This document shows positions 35,423 through 43,593 of a stretch of DNA of 64,000 nucleotides, piece by piece; within the stretch, counting starts at the first letter, position 1, and every line of letters starts with the position of its first letter. The notes below the pieces were generated by a model, which saw nothing but the letters and a program-made list of their open reading frames with translations, did no database searches and was not told the origin of the DNA. The DNA is from UBA6170 sp942491385 (GTDB taxonomy: Bacteria; Chloroflexota; Anaerolineae; Anaerolineales; Anaerolineaceae). The stretch lies in assembly GCA_942491385.1 (NCBI GenBank), contig CALOAF010000006.1, forward strand, positions 155,673 to 219,672, read 5' to 3'. Made by a program: the position numbers and the translations under genes.

Positions 35423-36475
35423 ATGGAAGAATTAACTGATCGACAAAAGATTTTATTAACCCTCATAACCCATGAGCACATCAATTCAGCGGTGCCAGTA
35501 GGCTCAAAAATGCTGGTTGAACGCTTTAATGTAGGCTTGAGTTCTGCAACCGTGCGGAATGAAATGTCAGTTTTAACTGACCTGGGTTACTTAAGACAAC
35601 CGCATACTTCCGCAGGAAGGGTGCCAACTGAAGAGGGTTATCGCTTCTTTGTCGGTCGACTGGTGAATGAGCGGGAAATCCCACTATCGACACGTCGCAC
35701 AATCACGCATCAGTTTTATCAAATGCGTAATGAGGTCGAACAATGGATGAAATTGGCCGGTTCAATTCTGGCAGATCAATCCAAAGCCGCTTCATTAATT
35801 ACTGCACCACATCCAACTTTAGCCCGCTTAAAGCATGTTGAATTCATCGCGACCAGAGGAAGACAGGTATTGATGGTTTTGGTGCTGATGGGTGGGGAAA
35901 TCAGGCAAAGTATTCAATCCCTGCCAGAGTATGTTGGTCAGGAACGTCTGTCACATATCGCGAACCAAATCATGAGTAAATATCAAGGATTTGATATGGA
36001 GAAAATCAACGAAAACAAAAACGCGGACAATCTCCTAGAGAATGATCTTTTGGGTTGGGTGATTAATGAATTACAACGGGCGGACTCTCTCGTATCGGGA
36101 GAGCTTTTTCTGGATGGCATTACCAACGTAATGTCGGAACCAGAATTTAATGATAGTGATGAAGCAAGAAAAACATTGAAAGTACTAGAAGATAGATCCA
36201 TGTTGCAAGATGTGATAGCACGAAGTATTCAAAATGGAGATGAAGGTTCGGTTCAGGTACTTATCGGTGGCGATGGTGCCTGGGAAGAGCTGAAACATTG
36301 CTCTATAGTTTTATCAAAATATGGGGCACCAGGTGTAGCTTTTGGTACTGTAGGTGTTTTTGGCCCTGTAAGAATGCCCTATGGACAAACCATATCAGCA
36401 GTTCGATTTATGTCTGGCATTTTAAGTGATCTGGTATCTGAAACAATGTATGATGACCAATTCAAATCTTCATAG
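35423..36475 (+). CDS. hrcA: Heat-inducible transcription repressor HrcA
   Basis: 350 residues, full length. The N-terminal winged helix contains SSATVRNEMSVL followed by TSAGRVPTEEGYRFFV, the signature of the family. The central and C-terminal parts match the HrcA dimerisation and inserted domains (FGTVGVFGPVRMPYG near the end). It binds CIRCE and represses its own operon. No clear ribosome binding site precedes the ATG, which lies 11 bases after the operator. Confidence 0.97.
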   Translation: MEELTDRQKILLTLITHEHINSAVPVGSKMLVERFNVGLSSATVRNEMSVLTDLGYLRQPHTSAGRVPTEEGYRFFVGRLVNEREIPLSTRRTITHQFYQMRNEVEQWMKLAGSILADQSKAASLITAPHPTLARLKHVEFIATRGRQVLMVLVLMGGEIRQSIQSLPEYVGQERLSHIANQIMSKYQGFDMEKINENKNADNLLENDLLGWVINELQRADSLVSGELFLDGITNVMSEPEFNDSDEARKTLKVLEDRSMLQDVIARSIQNGDEGSVQVLIGGDGAWEELKHCSIVLSKYGAPGVAFGTVGVFGPVRMPYGQTISAVRFMSGILSDLVSETMYDDQFKSS

Positions 36476-36487
36476 AGAGGTGAGTGA

Positions 36488-37057
36488 ATGACAAAAAAGA
36501 AAAAAAATGATGAAACCTCAGAGGAGCAAAATTTGAAAGATAACGATACCGAAGAAATTGAAGAGATAAAAACTGATGACTTTGAAGAAAACGAATCGGA
36601 AATGAAAAGCAATAAGGAATTTGAAAAGTTGTTAACACAATCACAGGAGTATTTTGAAGGTTGGCAGCGAGAAAGAGCTGATTTCCAAAATTACAAAAAA
36701 AGGATTGAGAGGGATCAGGGATCTCTCAAAGCGTTTGTTACGTCTGAAATCATCAAAAAATACTTAGTTGTTATTGATGATTTGGAACTTGCATTAAAAA
36801 ATCGTCCCACAACAAAAGATTGCCAGGGGTGGGTTGATGGGATTAGTTTGGTTTATCAAAAAATAATTTTAATTCTTGAAGGAGAAGGAGTAGAACTTAT
36901 TCCAGTAAAAGGTGAATTTGACCCAAGTATTCATGAAGCTATTTCACAAATAGAGCTCCCAGAATTTAAAAGTGGAGAAATTGTTGAAGTGATGCGTCAG
37001 GGATATAAGATTGGTGAACGGGTTATTCGACCAGCGCTGGTAATTATAGCTCGCTAG
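36488..37057 (+). CDS. grpE: Nucleotide exchange factor GrpE
   Basis: 189 residues. A charged, Glu-rich N-terminus of about 45 residues and a long helical region lead to the beta-wing domain with VKGEFDPSIHEAISQIELPE and the ending GYKIGERVIRPALVIIA, diagnostic of GrpE. It releases ADP from DnaK and acts as a thermosensor. AGAGGTG lies before the ATG. The gene is between hrcA and dnaK, the usual order in Gram-positive and Chloroflexota operons. Confidence 0.96.
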   Translation: MTKKKKNDETSEEQNLKDNDTEEIEEIKTDDFEENESEMKSNKEFEKLLTQSQEYFEGWQRERADFQNYKKRIERDQGSLKAFVTSEIIKKYLVVIDDLELALKNRPTTKDCQGWVDGISLVYQKIILILEGEGVELIPVKGEFDPSIHEAISQIELPEFKSGEIVEVMRQGYKIGERVIRPALVIIAR

Positions 37058-37065
37058 GAGGAAAA

Positions 37066-38973
37066 ATGGGAAAAATAGTAGGTATAGATTTAGGTACAAC
37101 AAATTCTGTCGTTGCAGTAATGCAGGGTGGTGAACCGGTTGTAATCCCTTCAGCTGAAGGTGAAAGGTTAGTGCCCTCTGTGGTTGCTGTGAATAAGAAC
37201 CACGAACGAATCGTGGGTCGCTCGGCTCGAAATCAGTCAATTGTTAATCCTGAGAATACAATTTTCTCAATTAAACGCTTGATGGGTCGAAAATTCGGGG
37301 ATAAGGAAACTGAAAACACAATTGAACGCGTTCCTTATAAAATTTCAAAAGCTCCGAATGGGGATGTGCGGGTGACGTTGGATAATCGTGAATATTCTGC
37401 CCCTGAAATTTCTGCAATGATTTTATCAAAATTAAAAGCAGATGCGGAGGCATTTTTAGGAGAACCGGTAACACAGGCAGTTATTACAGTTCCAGCTTAT
37501 TTTAATGACGCTCAGCGAAATGCAACAAAGGATGCAGGTCGTATTGCGGGATTAGAAGTGTTGCGCATCATCAATGAGCCAACCGCATCTTCACTGGCCT
37601 ATGGCCTGGACAAAAAGAAAAATGAGATTATTGCTGTGTATGACCTTGGCGGTGGTACATTTGATATCTCGATTCTTGATGTTGGAGATGGTGTATTTCA
37701 AGTTAAATCCACCAGTGGTGATACTTTCCTGGGTGGTGATGATTTTGATTTACGGATCATGGATTGGTTAATTGACGAATTCAAGAAAGATACTGGCATG
37801 GATCTGAAAAAAGATCGCCAGGCATTACAGAGATTAAAAGAAGCAGCTGAAAAAGCAAAAATTGAACTCTCAACGGTTTTGCAAACAGAAATTAATCTTC
37901 CCTATCTAACCGCTGATGCGAGTGGTCCGAAACATATGGTGAAGTCATTTACCAGAGCTAAGCTTGAACAGTTGACAGAAGATCTTGTGCAACGATCTAT
38001 GGAACCCGTTCGTAAAGCAATGTCTGATGCAGGCTTAAGACCTGGCGACATCAGTGAAATTGTTTTGGTAGGCGGTATGACCCGCATGCCAGCTGTGCAG
38101 GAAGCAGTACGAAAAGAATTTGGCAAAGAACCCCATAAAGGTGTTAATCCCGATGAGGTAGTTGCTATTGGTGCTGCAATTCAAGGTGCTGTCTTATCCG
38201 GTGATGTAAAAGATATTTTGTTATTGGATGTGACCCCACTGACTCTCTCCGTTGAGACAATGGGAAGTGTGGCAACGCCAATTATCGAAAGAAATACAAC
38301 CATTCCCGCTCGTAAGAGCCAGATTTTTTCAACAGCAGCTGATACACAGACTTCGGTAGAGATTCACGTTCTGCAAGGTGAACGGCCAATGGCTGCAGAC
38401 AATAAATCTTTAGGGAAATTTGTTCTGGATGGTATTCCACCAGCTCCACGAGGTGTACCTCAGATTGAAGTGACTTTCGATATTAACGCCAACGGCATTT
38501 TGAATGTCACGGCAGTTGATAAAGCAACCAACCGATCACAAAACATTACCATCACAGCGTCCTCTGGTCTAAATGATACAGAAGTCGAAAAAATGCGTAA
38601 AGAAGCGGAATTACACGCTGATGAGGATAAGAAGCGCAAACAGCTGGTTGAAGCCCGTAATCATGCCGATAATTTGGTTTACCAGACCGAAAAACTGCTT
38701 CGTGAGAATGCAGATAAGATTGATAGCGAGATGAAACAACAAATCGATACCAAAATTTCGGATTTGCGCAGCAAGGTTACCGGAGATGATGTTGAAGGTA
38801 TCCAGAAATTGATCCAGGAATTGGAGGAATTGATCCAAAAAGTTGGCGCAAATATGTATCAACAACCAGGTGCTGACCAGGGTCAAGAAGGTCCACAAGA
38901 AGGACCAGATCAAGGCGGAGATTCTGAACCCGGCAATGATGATGTTGTGGATGGTGAATTCAAGAGTGTCTAG
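37066..38973 (+). CDS. dnaK: Molecular chaperone DnaK (Hsp70)
   Basis: 635 residues, full length. The nucleotide-binding domain shows GIDLGTTNSVVAVM at the N-terminus, AVITVPAYFNDAQRNATKDA, the phosphate-2 motif VYDLGGGTFDISILD, and VLVGGMTRMPAVQ. The substrate-binding domain starts near residue 380 after the DVTPLTLSVE linker. The acidic, Gly-rich tail ends in DDVVDGEFKSV, close to the EEVD-like tail of bacterial DnaK. It works with DnaJ and GrpE encoded on either side. AGGAGG is upstream. Confidence 0.98.
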   Translation: MGKIVGIDLGTTNSVVAVMQGGEPVVIPSAEGERLVPSVVAVNKNHERIVGRSARNQSIVNPENTIFSIKRLMGRKFGDKETENTIERVPYKISKAPNGDVRVTLDNREYSAPEISAMILSKLKADAEAFLGEPVTQAVITVPAYFNDAQRNATKDAGRIAGLEVLRIINEPTASSLAYGLDKKKNEIIAVYDLGGGTFDISILDVGDGVFQVKSTSGDTFLGGDDFDLRIMDWLIDEFKKDTGMDLKKDRQALQRLKEAAEKAKIELSTVLQTEINLPYLTADASGPKHMVKSFTRAKLEQLTEDLVQRSMEPVRKAMSDAGLRPGDISEIVLVGGMTRMPAVQEAVRKEFGKEPHKGVNPDEVVAIGAAIQGAVLSGDVKDILLLDVTPLTLSVETMGSVATPIIERNTTIPARKSQIFSTAADTQTSVEIHVLQGERPMAADNKSLGKFVLDGIPPAPRGVPQIEVTFDINANGILNVTAVDKATNRSQNITITASSGLNDTEVEKMRKEAELHADEDKKRKQLVEARNHADNLVYQTEKLLRENADKIDSEMKQQIDTKISDLRSKVTGDDVEGIQKLIQELEELIQKVGANMYQQPGADQGQEGPQEGPDQGGDSEPGNDDVVDGEFKSV

Positions 38974-38984
38974 CATTGTTTATA

Positions 38985-39023
38985 ACCAGTTTACAGAGGG
39001 GAAACCCCTCTCTGTAAACTGGT
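38985..39023 (+). terminator. Long hairpin after dnaK (processing site or attenuator)
   Basis: ACCAGTTTACAGAGGGG pairs with CCCCTC-TC-TGTAAACTGGT, 17 bp with a 2-nt bulge and a 3-nt loop. No T run follows, so it may stabilise or process the mRNA rather than end it. A second hairpin with a T tract lies 34 bases downstream. Confidence 0.6.
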
Positions 39024-39056
39024 AAGATTAGTAATCTCAGTTTTGTGAGATGCCAG

Positions 39057-39087
39057 CCGGTAGCATTTGCTTCCGGTTTTGGTTTTT
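39057..39087 (+). terminator. Rho-independent terminator before dnaJ
   Basis: CCGGTAGC and GCTTCCGG form a stem with one T-T mismatch around ATTT, followed by TTTTGGTTTTT. It should lower or end transcription between dnaK and dnaJ, so dnaJ may have its own promoter in the next 30 bases, though none is strong. Confidence 0.7.
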
Positions 39088-39128
39088 ATGCTATTATTGT
39101 GAAGTTATTTTTTATTCTGTAGGTGACC

Positions 39129-40247
39129 ATGGCTCAAAGAGATTATTATGAAATATTAAATATTGACCGCAATGCCAGTGCGGGAGAGATCAAGAATGCA
39201 TTTAGGAATCTGGCCAGGAAATATCATCCGGATGTCAGTAAAGAATCGGATGCAGAAGAGAAATTTAAAGAAATCAATGAAGCGTATGCTATCTTATCCG
39301 ATGATGATAAAAGAGCAGCTTATGATCGCTATGGACATGCTGGGGTAAATGGCATGGGCGGAATGCCGGACTTTACCACTATAGATTTTTCAGATATTTT
39401 TGAAGAATTCTTTGGTTTTGGTGGTATGGGTGGTGGTTCCCGACGGAAGAACGCACCCCGAAGAGGGGCGGATCTTTCTTATGCTGTTACGCTAGAATTT
39501 GAGGAAGCAGTTTTTGGTATCGATAAAGAAATTGAAATCACGCGGGATGAAACCTGTTCAACTTGTCGCGGTACCGGTGCTGAAGCTGGTTCCAGCCCTG
39601 CTACCTGTTCAAATTGTGGTGGGAGGGGGGAAGTACGCCAGGTAAGACAGACTTTCCTCGGTTCAATGGTTCAGGTAGCTACCTGTCCAACCTGTCAGGG
39701 AAAAGGCACGGTGATCGAGTCGCCCTGTAAAGTTTGCCGGGGAAGTGGTTTAGAACGTAAATTGACGAAGAAATTAGTTCACATTCCTGCAGGTGTGGAT
39801 AACGGAACTCAAATCCGGCTGGCTGGTGAGGGGCAACCCGGGCAGAATGGTGGTCCTGTTGGCAATTTGTATCTGGAGATACGAGTCAAACCCCATAAAT
39901 TCTTCAGGCGAAACCAAGAAGATATCCAGGTAGATTTGAATATCAATATTGCGCAGGCGACTTTAGGTGCTGAAATTCAAGTACCCACATTGGATGGCAA
40001 AGAAAAACTTGTGATTCCCCCTGGTACTCAACCAGGCAGAATTTTCAAACTTAGAGGCCATGGAGTGCCGCATCTACGCAGCAGTGGTCGTGGGGATCAA
40101 CTGGTAATTGTTGGTGTAGAAATTCCAGGCCAGGTGAGTCAGGAACAAAGAGAGTTATTCGAAAAGTTAGCTGATACATTGGGTACCGAAGTTTTACCAC
40201 AGGAAAAAGGGTTCTTTGATCGTTTGAAAGAGGTCTTGAGTGGGTGA
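39129..40247 (+). CDS. dnaJ: Molecular chaperone DnaJ (Hsp40)
   Basis: 372 residues from ATG 39129; a GTG two codons earlier is possible. The J domain (residues 1-70) has the HPD motif in YHPDVSKE. A Gly/Phe-rich segment follows. The zinc-binding region has four CxxCxGxG repeats: CSTCRGTG, CSNCGGRG, CPTCQGKG and CKVCRGSG. The C-terminal substrate-binding domain is complete. It stimulates DnaK ATPase activity. The final bases overlap the prmA start. Confidence 0.97.
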   Translation: MAQRDYYEILNIDRNASAGEIKNAFRNLARKYHPDVSKESDAEEKFKEINEAYAILSDDDKRAAYDRYGHAGVNGMGGMPDFTTIDFSDIFEEFFGFGGMGGGSRRKNAPRRGADLSYAVTLEFEEAVFGIDKEIEITRDETCSTCRGTGAEAGSSPATCSNCGGRGEVRQVRQTFLGSMVQVATCPTCQGKGTVIESPCKVCRGSGLERKLTKKLVHIPAGVDNGTQIRLAGEGQPGQNGGPVGNLYLEIRVKPHKFFRRNQEDIQVDLNINIAQATLGAEIQVPTLDGKEKLVIPPGTQPGRIFKLRGHGVPHLRSSGRGDQLVIVGVEIPGQVSQEQRELFEKLADTLGTEVLPQEKGFFDRLKEVLSG

Positions 40248-41169
40248 GGAACTTCACTGGCTTGAAATAAAAGTATCTTGTGATGGAGAAACCGCTGAGG
40301 TTGTCAGCGAAATTCTTTCAAGATATATCCCGGATGGCGTGGTTACTGAGACTGATGCAAAATATGACGAGGCAGAGGAAGTTTTGCTCGAAACAGGAGA
40401 CATCCGAGTGTTTGGTTATCTGGCTTATGATGACGAAGTGGAAGAGAAACGGAAAAAAATTGAAGAAGCATTTTGGCATCTTAATATGATCCGACCTATT
40501 CCCACTCCAACTTATAAGATTATTTTGGATCAAAATTGGATGGAAAGTTGGAGAAAATATTATCAACCTATAAAAATCGGAAAAAAATTATTAATACTTC
40601 CTTCCTGGCTTAACCAACCGCATGAAGATCGAAGCCGCATAATTGTAAAGATTGATCCTTCTATGGCATTTGGGACAGGCACCCATCCTACCACCCAGAT
40701 GTGCATGGCGTTGACAGAAGAATTTTGCTTCCCTGGTATGGATGTGATCGATGTGGGTTGTGGGTCTGGAATCTTATCTGTCGCTGCCATCAAATTAGGA
40801 GCCAAAAAAGCTTTAGGGGTTGATTTAGATAATGCGTCCATTGTGGCTGCAAAAAAAACCGCTGAACTCAATGGTGTACAAGAAAAAATGGAAGTTGGTC
40901 TTGGTTCTGTCAGCGAAATAAATAACCAGGAATTCTCATTCAATGAAGCTGACCTTGTATTAACGAACATATTAGCCCCCATCATTATAAGATTATTTAA
41001 CGATGGTCTCTCTAAACTGGTGAAGGAGAGGGGTTACCTGATACTTTCGGGCATTCTTGATTATCAAGCTGATGAAGTGGTTCAAAAAGCTATTGAAGAG
41101 GGATTTCATCTTATCCAAAAAGTGTTGATCAATGATTGGGTTGGTTTGGCTTTCAAAAAATCGCGATAA
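40240..41169 (+). CDS. prmA: Ribosomal protein L11 methyltransferase
   Basis: 309 residues. The SAM-binding motif DVGCGSGILSVAAIKLG (about 170-186) and the post-motif NILAPII, which corresponds to the NI/NPP-like loop of PrmA, identify it. The N-terminal 100 residues form the substrate-recognition domain. It trimethylates ribosomal protein L11. The GTG start overlaps dnaJ, so the two are translationally coupled; dnaJ-prmA pairing is common in bacteria. Confidence 0.93.
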   Translation: MGEELHWLEIKVSCDGETAEVVSEILSRYIPDGVVTETDAKYDEAEEVLLETGDIRVFGYLAYDDEVEEKRKKIEEAFWHLNMIRPIPTPTYKIILDQNWMESWRKYYQPIKIGKKLLILPSWLNQPHEDRSRIIVKIDPSMAFGTGTHPTTQMCMALTEEFCFPGMDVIDVGCGSGILSVAAIKLGAKKALGVDLDNASIVAAKKTAELNGVQEKMEVGLGSVSEINNQEFSFNEADLVLTNILAPIIIRLFNDGLSKLVKERGYLILSGILDYQADEVVQKAIEEGFHLIQKVLINDWVGLAFKKSR

Positions 41170-41170
41170 A

Positions 41171-42512
41171 TCACCACACTCTCTCCAAGTCGGGATTATC
41201 CAAATGGGTCCTACCGAATTTAGCCATATCGACTCAGACCCCATTAATCTTGACTCTGACAACATCGGCTGTGTAATCTGAGACTGTCACACCATGAATA
41301 TCAAATAAATAAGATCCCACAGTATAGATATCTGCAGGGACAGATAATTTTTCGAATCTGGATATTTTTTCCGGATTGAAACCACCTGAAACGACAATTT
41401 TTACCTGTTCACAATATTTCTTTGCTTTTTCTTTCCACTCTGAAGAAATGTTCCACGATTGCCAATCAGTGTCGAGAGCCTGTCGAACATTACATACGAG
41501 ACGCGGATTTACACCCAAATCCAAAGCCGGATCTCTTATTGTATTTATCGAAACATCCCTCAAGGAACTACCAGTATCCAACCTTACACCGTAAAGCAGG
41601 AACCTTTTAGCCTCCTCTTCCAGCCCTAAAGTCAGTGCGCTCATGTATTTTTTAAACATCACTTTACTAACATTTAATGGATCAGATACGCAATCATTGT
41701 TAAAATCAACAAGAGCAATCCTTGGGATTTTGGTAGGCAAAAGTCTGGAAAATTGATCATTGCTTCGCCAGTGTCCCCCATGAATGCCGCAATCGCAGCA
41801 TGGGCAACTGTCCTTCCCCCAGATCCTCCCCACCAATCACCTTGGGCGTCAGTCGAGACAAAAGTGTCAATTTGATTCGCAACGTCATGATTAAAGCGCT
41901 TGACCGCTATGTTATAGGCATAGCCATCAGCGGCCTGTACTTCGTGTAAGTCAAAGCGTGGAGGAAAGATTAAACGGACTTGCCTTTGGATGCGATTAGC
42001 GTTTGATATACCTTGGTTGCCACCCGGCTTGCTCGGGTAAGGATACCCAGGGTTGGTGTATCAAGGATTGCAAAATCGCGGTCTCTTCCCCGAACACGGA
42101 TAACCGGACTGACATTTAACGGATCATCGTAATTGAATACTCTACAACCATCCTGTACTGCCCAAACCTTCAAACTCTGAGAGGTATCGATAAAATCATC
42201 GCCATCCCAGTAACCACAGCAGTACCTTATCATTGATAATGCTTGATCAACACCAACGACAATTGTATTTCCTGGCCGCCTGGTGAACCACTGCATTTCT
42301 ACCTCAATATCACCATTGATGATCTCATTATCATGCAGAGAATCTGGAATTCTAAATCTATCCCCGGATTATGCTTGATTTAATTTTGATAGTTTTTCTA
42401 TCATAAAGGTGATATTTGTGAAATATTTGTCTTTATACCAACCTTTTCGCATCCGTTCAATATCTAACTTGAATGTTTCGTTATCAAGACGTTAGCCATC
42501 AAATAAACTCAT
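41171..42512 (-). pseudogene. Decayed nicotinate phosphoribosyltransferase gene
   Basis: Read leftwards from ATG 42512, the protein begins like nicotinate phosphoribosyltransferase (MSLFDG) but meets TAA at codon 7 (42492-42494), where a Lys is usual, and another TAA at 42369-42371. Coding similarity then runs through VEMQWFTRRPGNTIVVG, shifts frame near 41985 (QVRLIFPPRFDLHEVQAADG continues in another frame), shifts again near 41750, resumes with GVRLDTGSSLRD, and passes a TGA at 41234-41236 where a Trp is expected before VDMAKFGR. Three nonsense codons plus at least two frameshifts make sequencing error an unlikely full explanation. The enzyme would have salvaged nicotinate for NAD. Confidence 0.88.
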
Positions 42513-42697
42513 TGCAACTCCTTACATGCCTTATTTTTATGTATTAAAACGAAAACCAGTTCCTGGTAAATCTTGATAATGATAAAATATGCAAATTTTC
42601 TCTCATGAGTTTGAAATTATGATAAACTTTTGATGATGATCATAAATCATAGTCAGGCGAAAGAAATTCATTTTCTAGAAATTGTGTGGAGATTATT

Positions 42698-43255
42698 ATG
42701 AGGGAAACTTATTCAGTAGATATAGCAGGAGTAAAAAGAAATTTACCTTTATTCGAGGTGAAACCTGGTTTACGGATTGCTGTTCTAAATATTTTAGGCG
42801 ACACTGAACTTGTTGAAGCCAGTGCAAATGAGTTGATGAAAAAATTGAGTGACATTGAGTATGATTTAATTGTCACAGCAGAATCAAAAAGTATTCCGCT
42901 TGCTCATGCAATGTCGGTGATGAATAATAAACAATATGTGGTTTTAAGAAAAGCATACAAACCATATATGGGAAATGCTTTGCAGGTTGAGACTAATTCA
43001 ATTACGACAGGATCGGAACAGAAGCTGTTTCTCGATGAAAAAGATTTGAGATTGATTGAAGGTCAAAAAGTCCTCGTGGTTGATGATGTCATAAGTACCG
43101 GCTCAACGTTGGAAGCAATGAGAAAATTAATGGATATGGCAGGAGCGAAAATTGTAGAAGAAGTAGCAATATTTACTGAAGGTGATTCAAATGAATGGGG
43201 AGGGATTATTTCCTGGGTCATCTACCTTTATTTTTTGAATAGGTTTTACAATTAA
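42698..43255 (+). CDS. Adenine/xanthine-type phosphoribosyltransferase, C-terminus frameshifted
   Basis: 185 residues as read. The PRPP-binding motif VLVVDDVISTGSTL and the TAESKSIPLAHAM segment identify a purine phosphoribosyltransferase of the Apt/Xpt-like group. TGGAG lies six bases before ATG 42698. After EWGGIIS the sequence departs from the family; one base inserted near 43210 would give the expected ending LGHLPLFFE and a stop at 43240-43242, instead of the read-through to 43255. So the last 15 codons are probably wrong, either by a real 1-bp deletion or a sequence error. It is divergent from the decayed nicotinate enzyme gene. Confidence 0.8.
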   Translation: MRETYSVDIAGVKRNLPLFEVKPGLRIAVLNILGDTELVEASANELMKKLSDIEYDLIVTAESKSIPLAHAMSVMNNKQYVVLRKAYKPYMGNALQVETNSITTGSEQKLFLDEKDLRLIEGQKVLVVDDVISTGSTLEAMRKLMDMAGAKIVEEVAIFTEGDSNEWGGIISWVIYLYFLNRFYN

Positions 43256-43265
43256 ATTTGATAAT

Positions 43266-43290
43266 AAAAAGAGAGCGCTCTCTTTTTTTT
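43266..43290. terminator. Terminator between phosphoribosyltransferase and ferredoxin genes
   Basis: AAAAAGAGAGC followed at once by GCTCTCTTTTTTTT, a perfect self-complementary stem with a T run, between convergent genes. The loop is minimal, so the real hairpin must open a few central pairs. Confidence 0.7.
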
Positions 43291-43483
43291 ATTCTTCAGT
43301 GATGATGATTGCAACTTCTGGACATTCAGCAATTGACTCTTCAACAACAAATCTATAACTCTCAGGGATTGGATCCAGAATGACTCTTGCATGAAGCTCA
43401 TCACCTAATTCAAAAATATCCGGAGCAATACTTTCACAGACTCCACAACCCATACACAAATCCGAATCAACAATAACTCTCAT
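43289..43483 (-). CDS. Single-cluster [4Fe-4S] ferredoxin
   Basis: 64 residues, with ligands C10, C13, C16 (LCMGCGVCES) and C54 (AECPEVAI). This spacing and length fit the monocluster ferredoxins related to those of Thermotoga and Bacillus. It is a soluble electron carrier and could be a donor for the radical SAM enzyme or the membrane hydrogenase, but nothing here links it to one partner. GGAGG is upstream. Confidence 0.93.
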   Translation of the reverse strand: MRVIVDSDLCMGCGVCESIAPDIFELGDELHARVILDPIPESYRFVVEESIAECPEVAIIITEE

Positions 43484-43593
43484 TAATTACCTCCAAACAA
43501 TGCTTATTTCCAAATTATACAAAAATTATTTAAAAGTGGGGCATTTTCATCATCAATAAAGGGGGAAAATAAACAGGATGTTGAATACTAATT

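Noticed and set aside
41234..41236. In-frame TGA as possible selenocysteine codon, given the tRNA-Sec
   Set aside because: Family members have Trp here, and the gene carries two TAA codons and frame changes, so this is decay.
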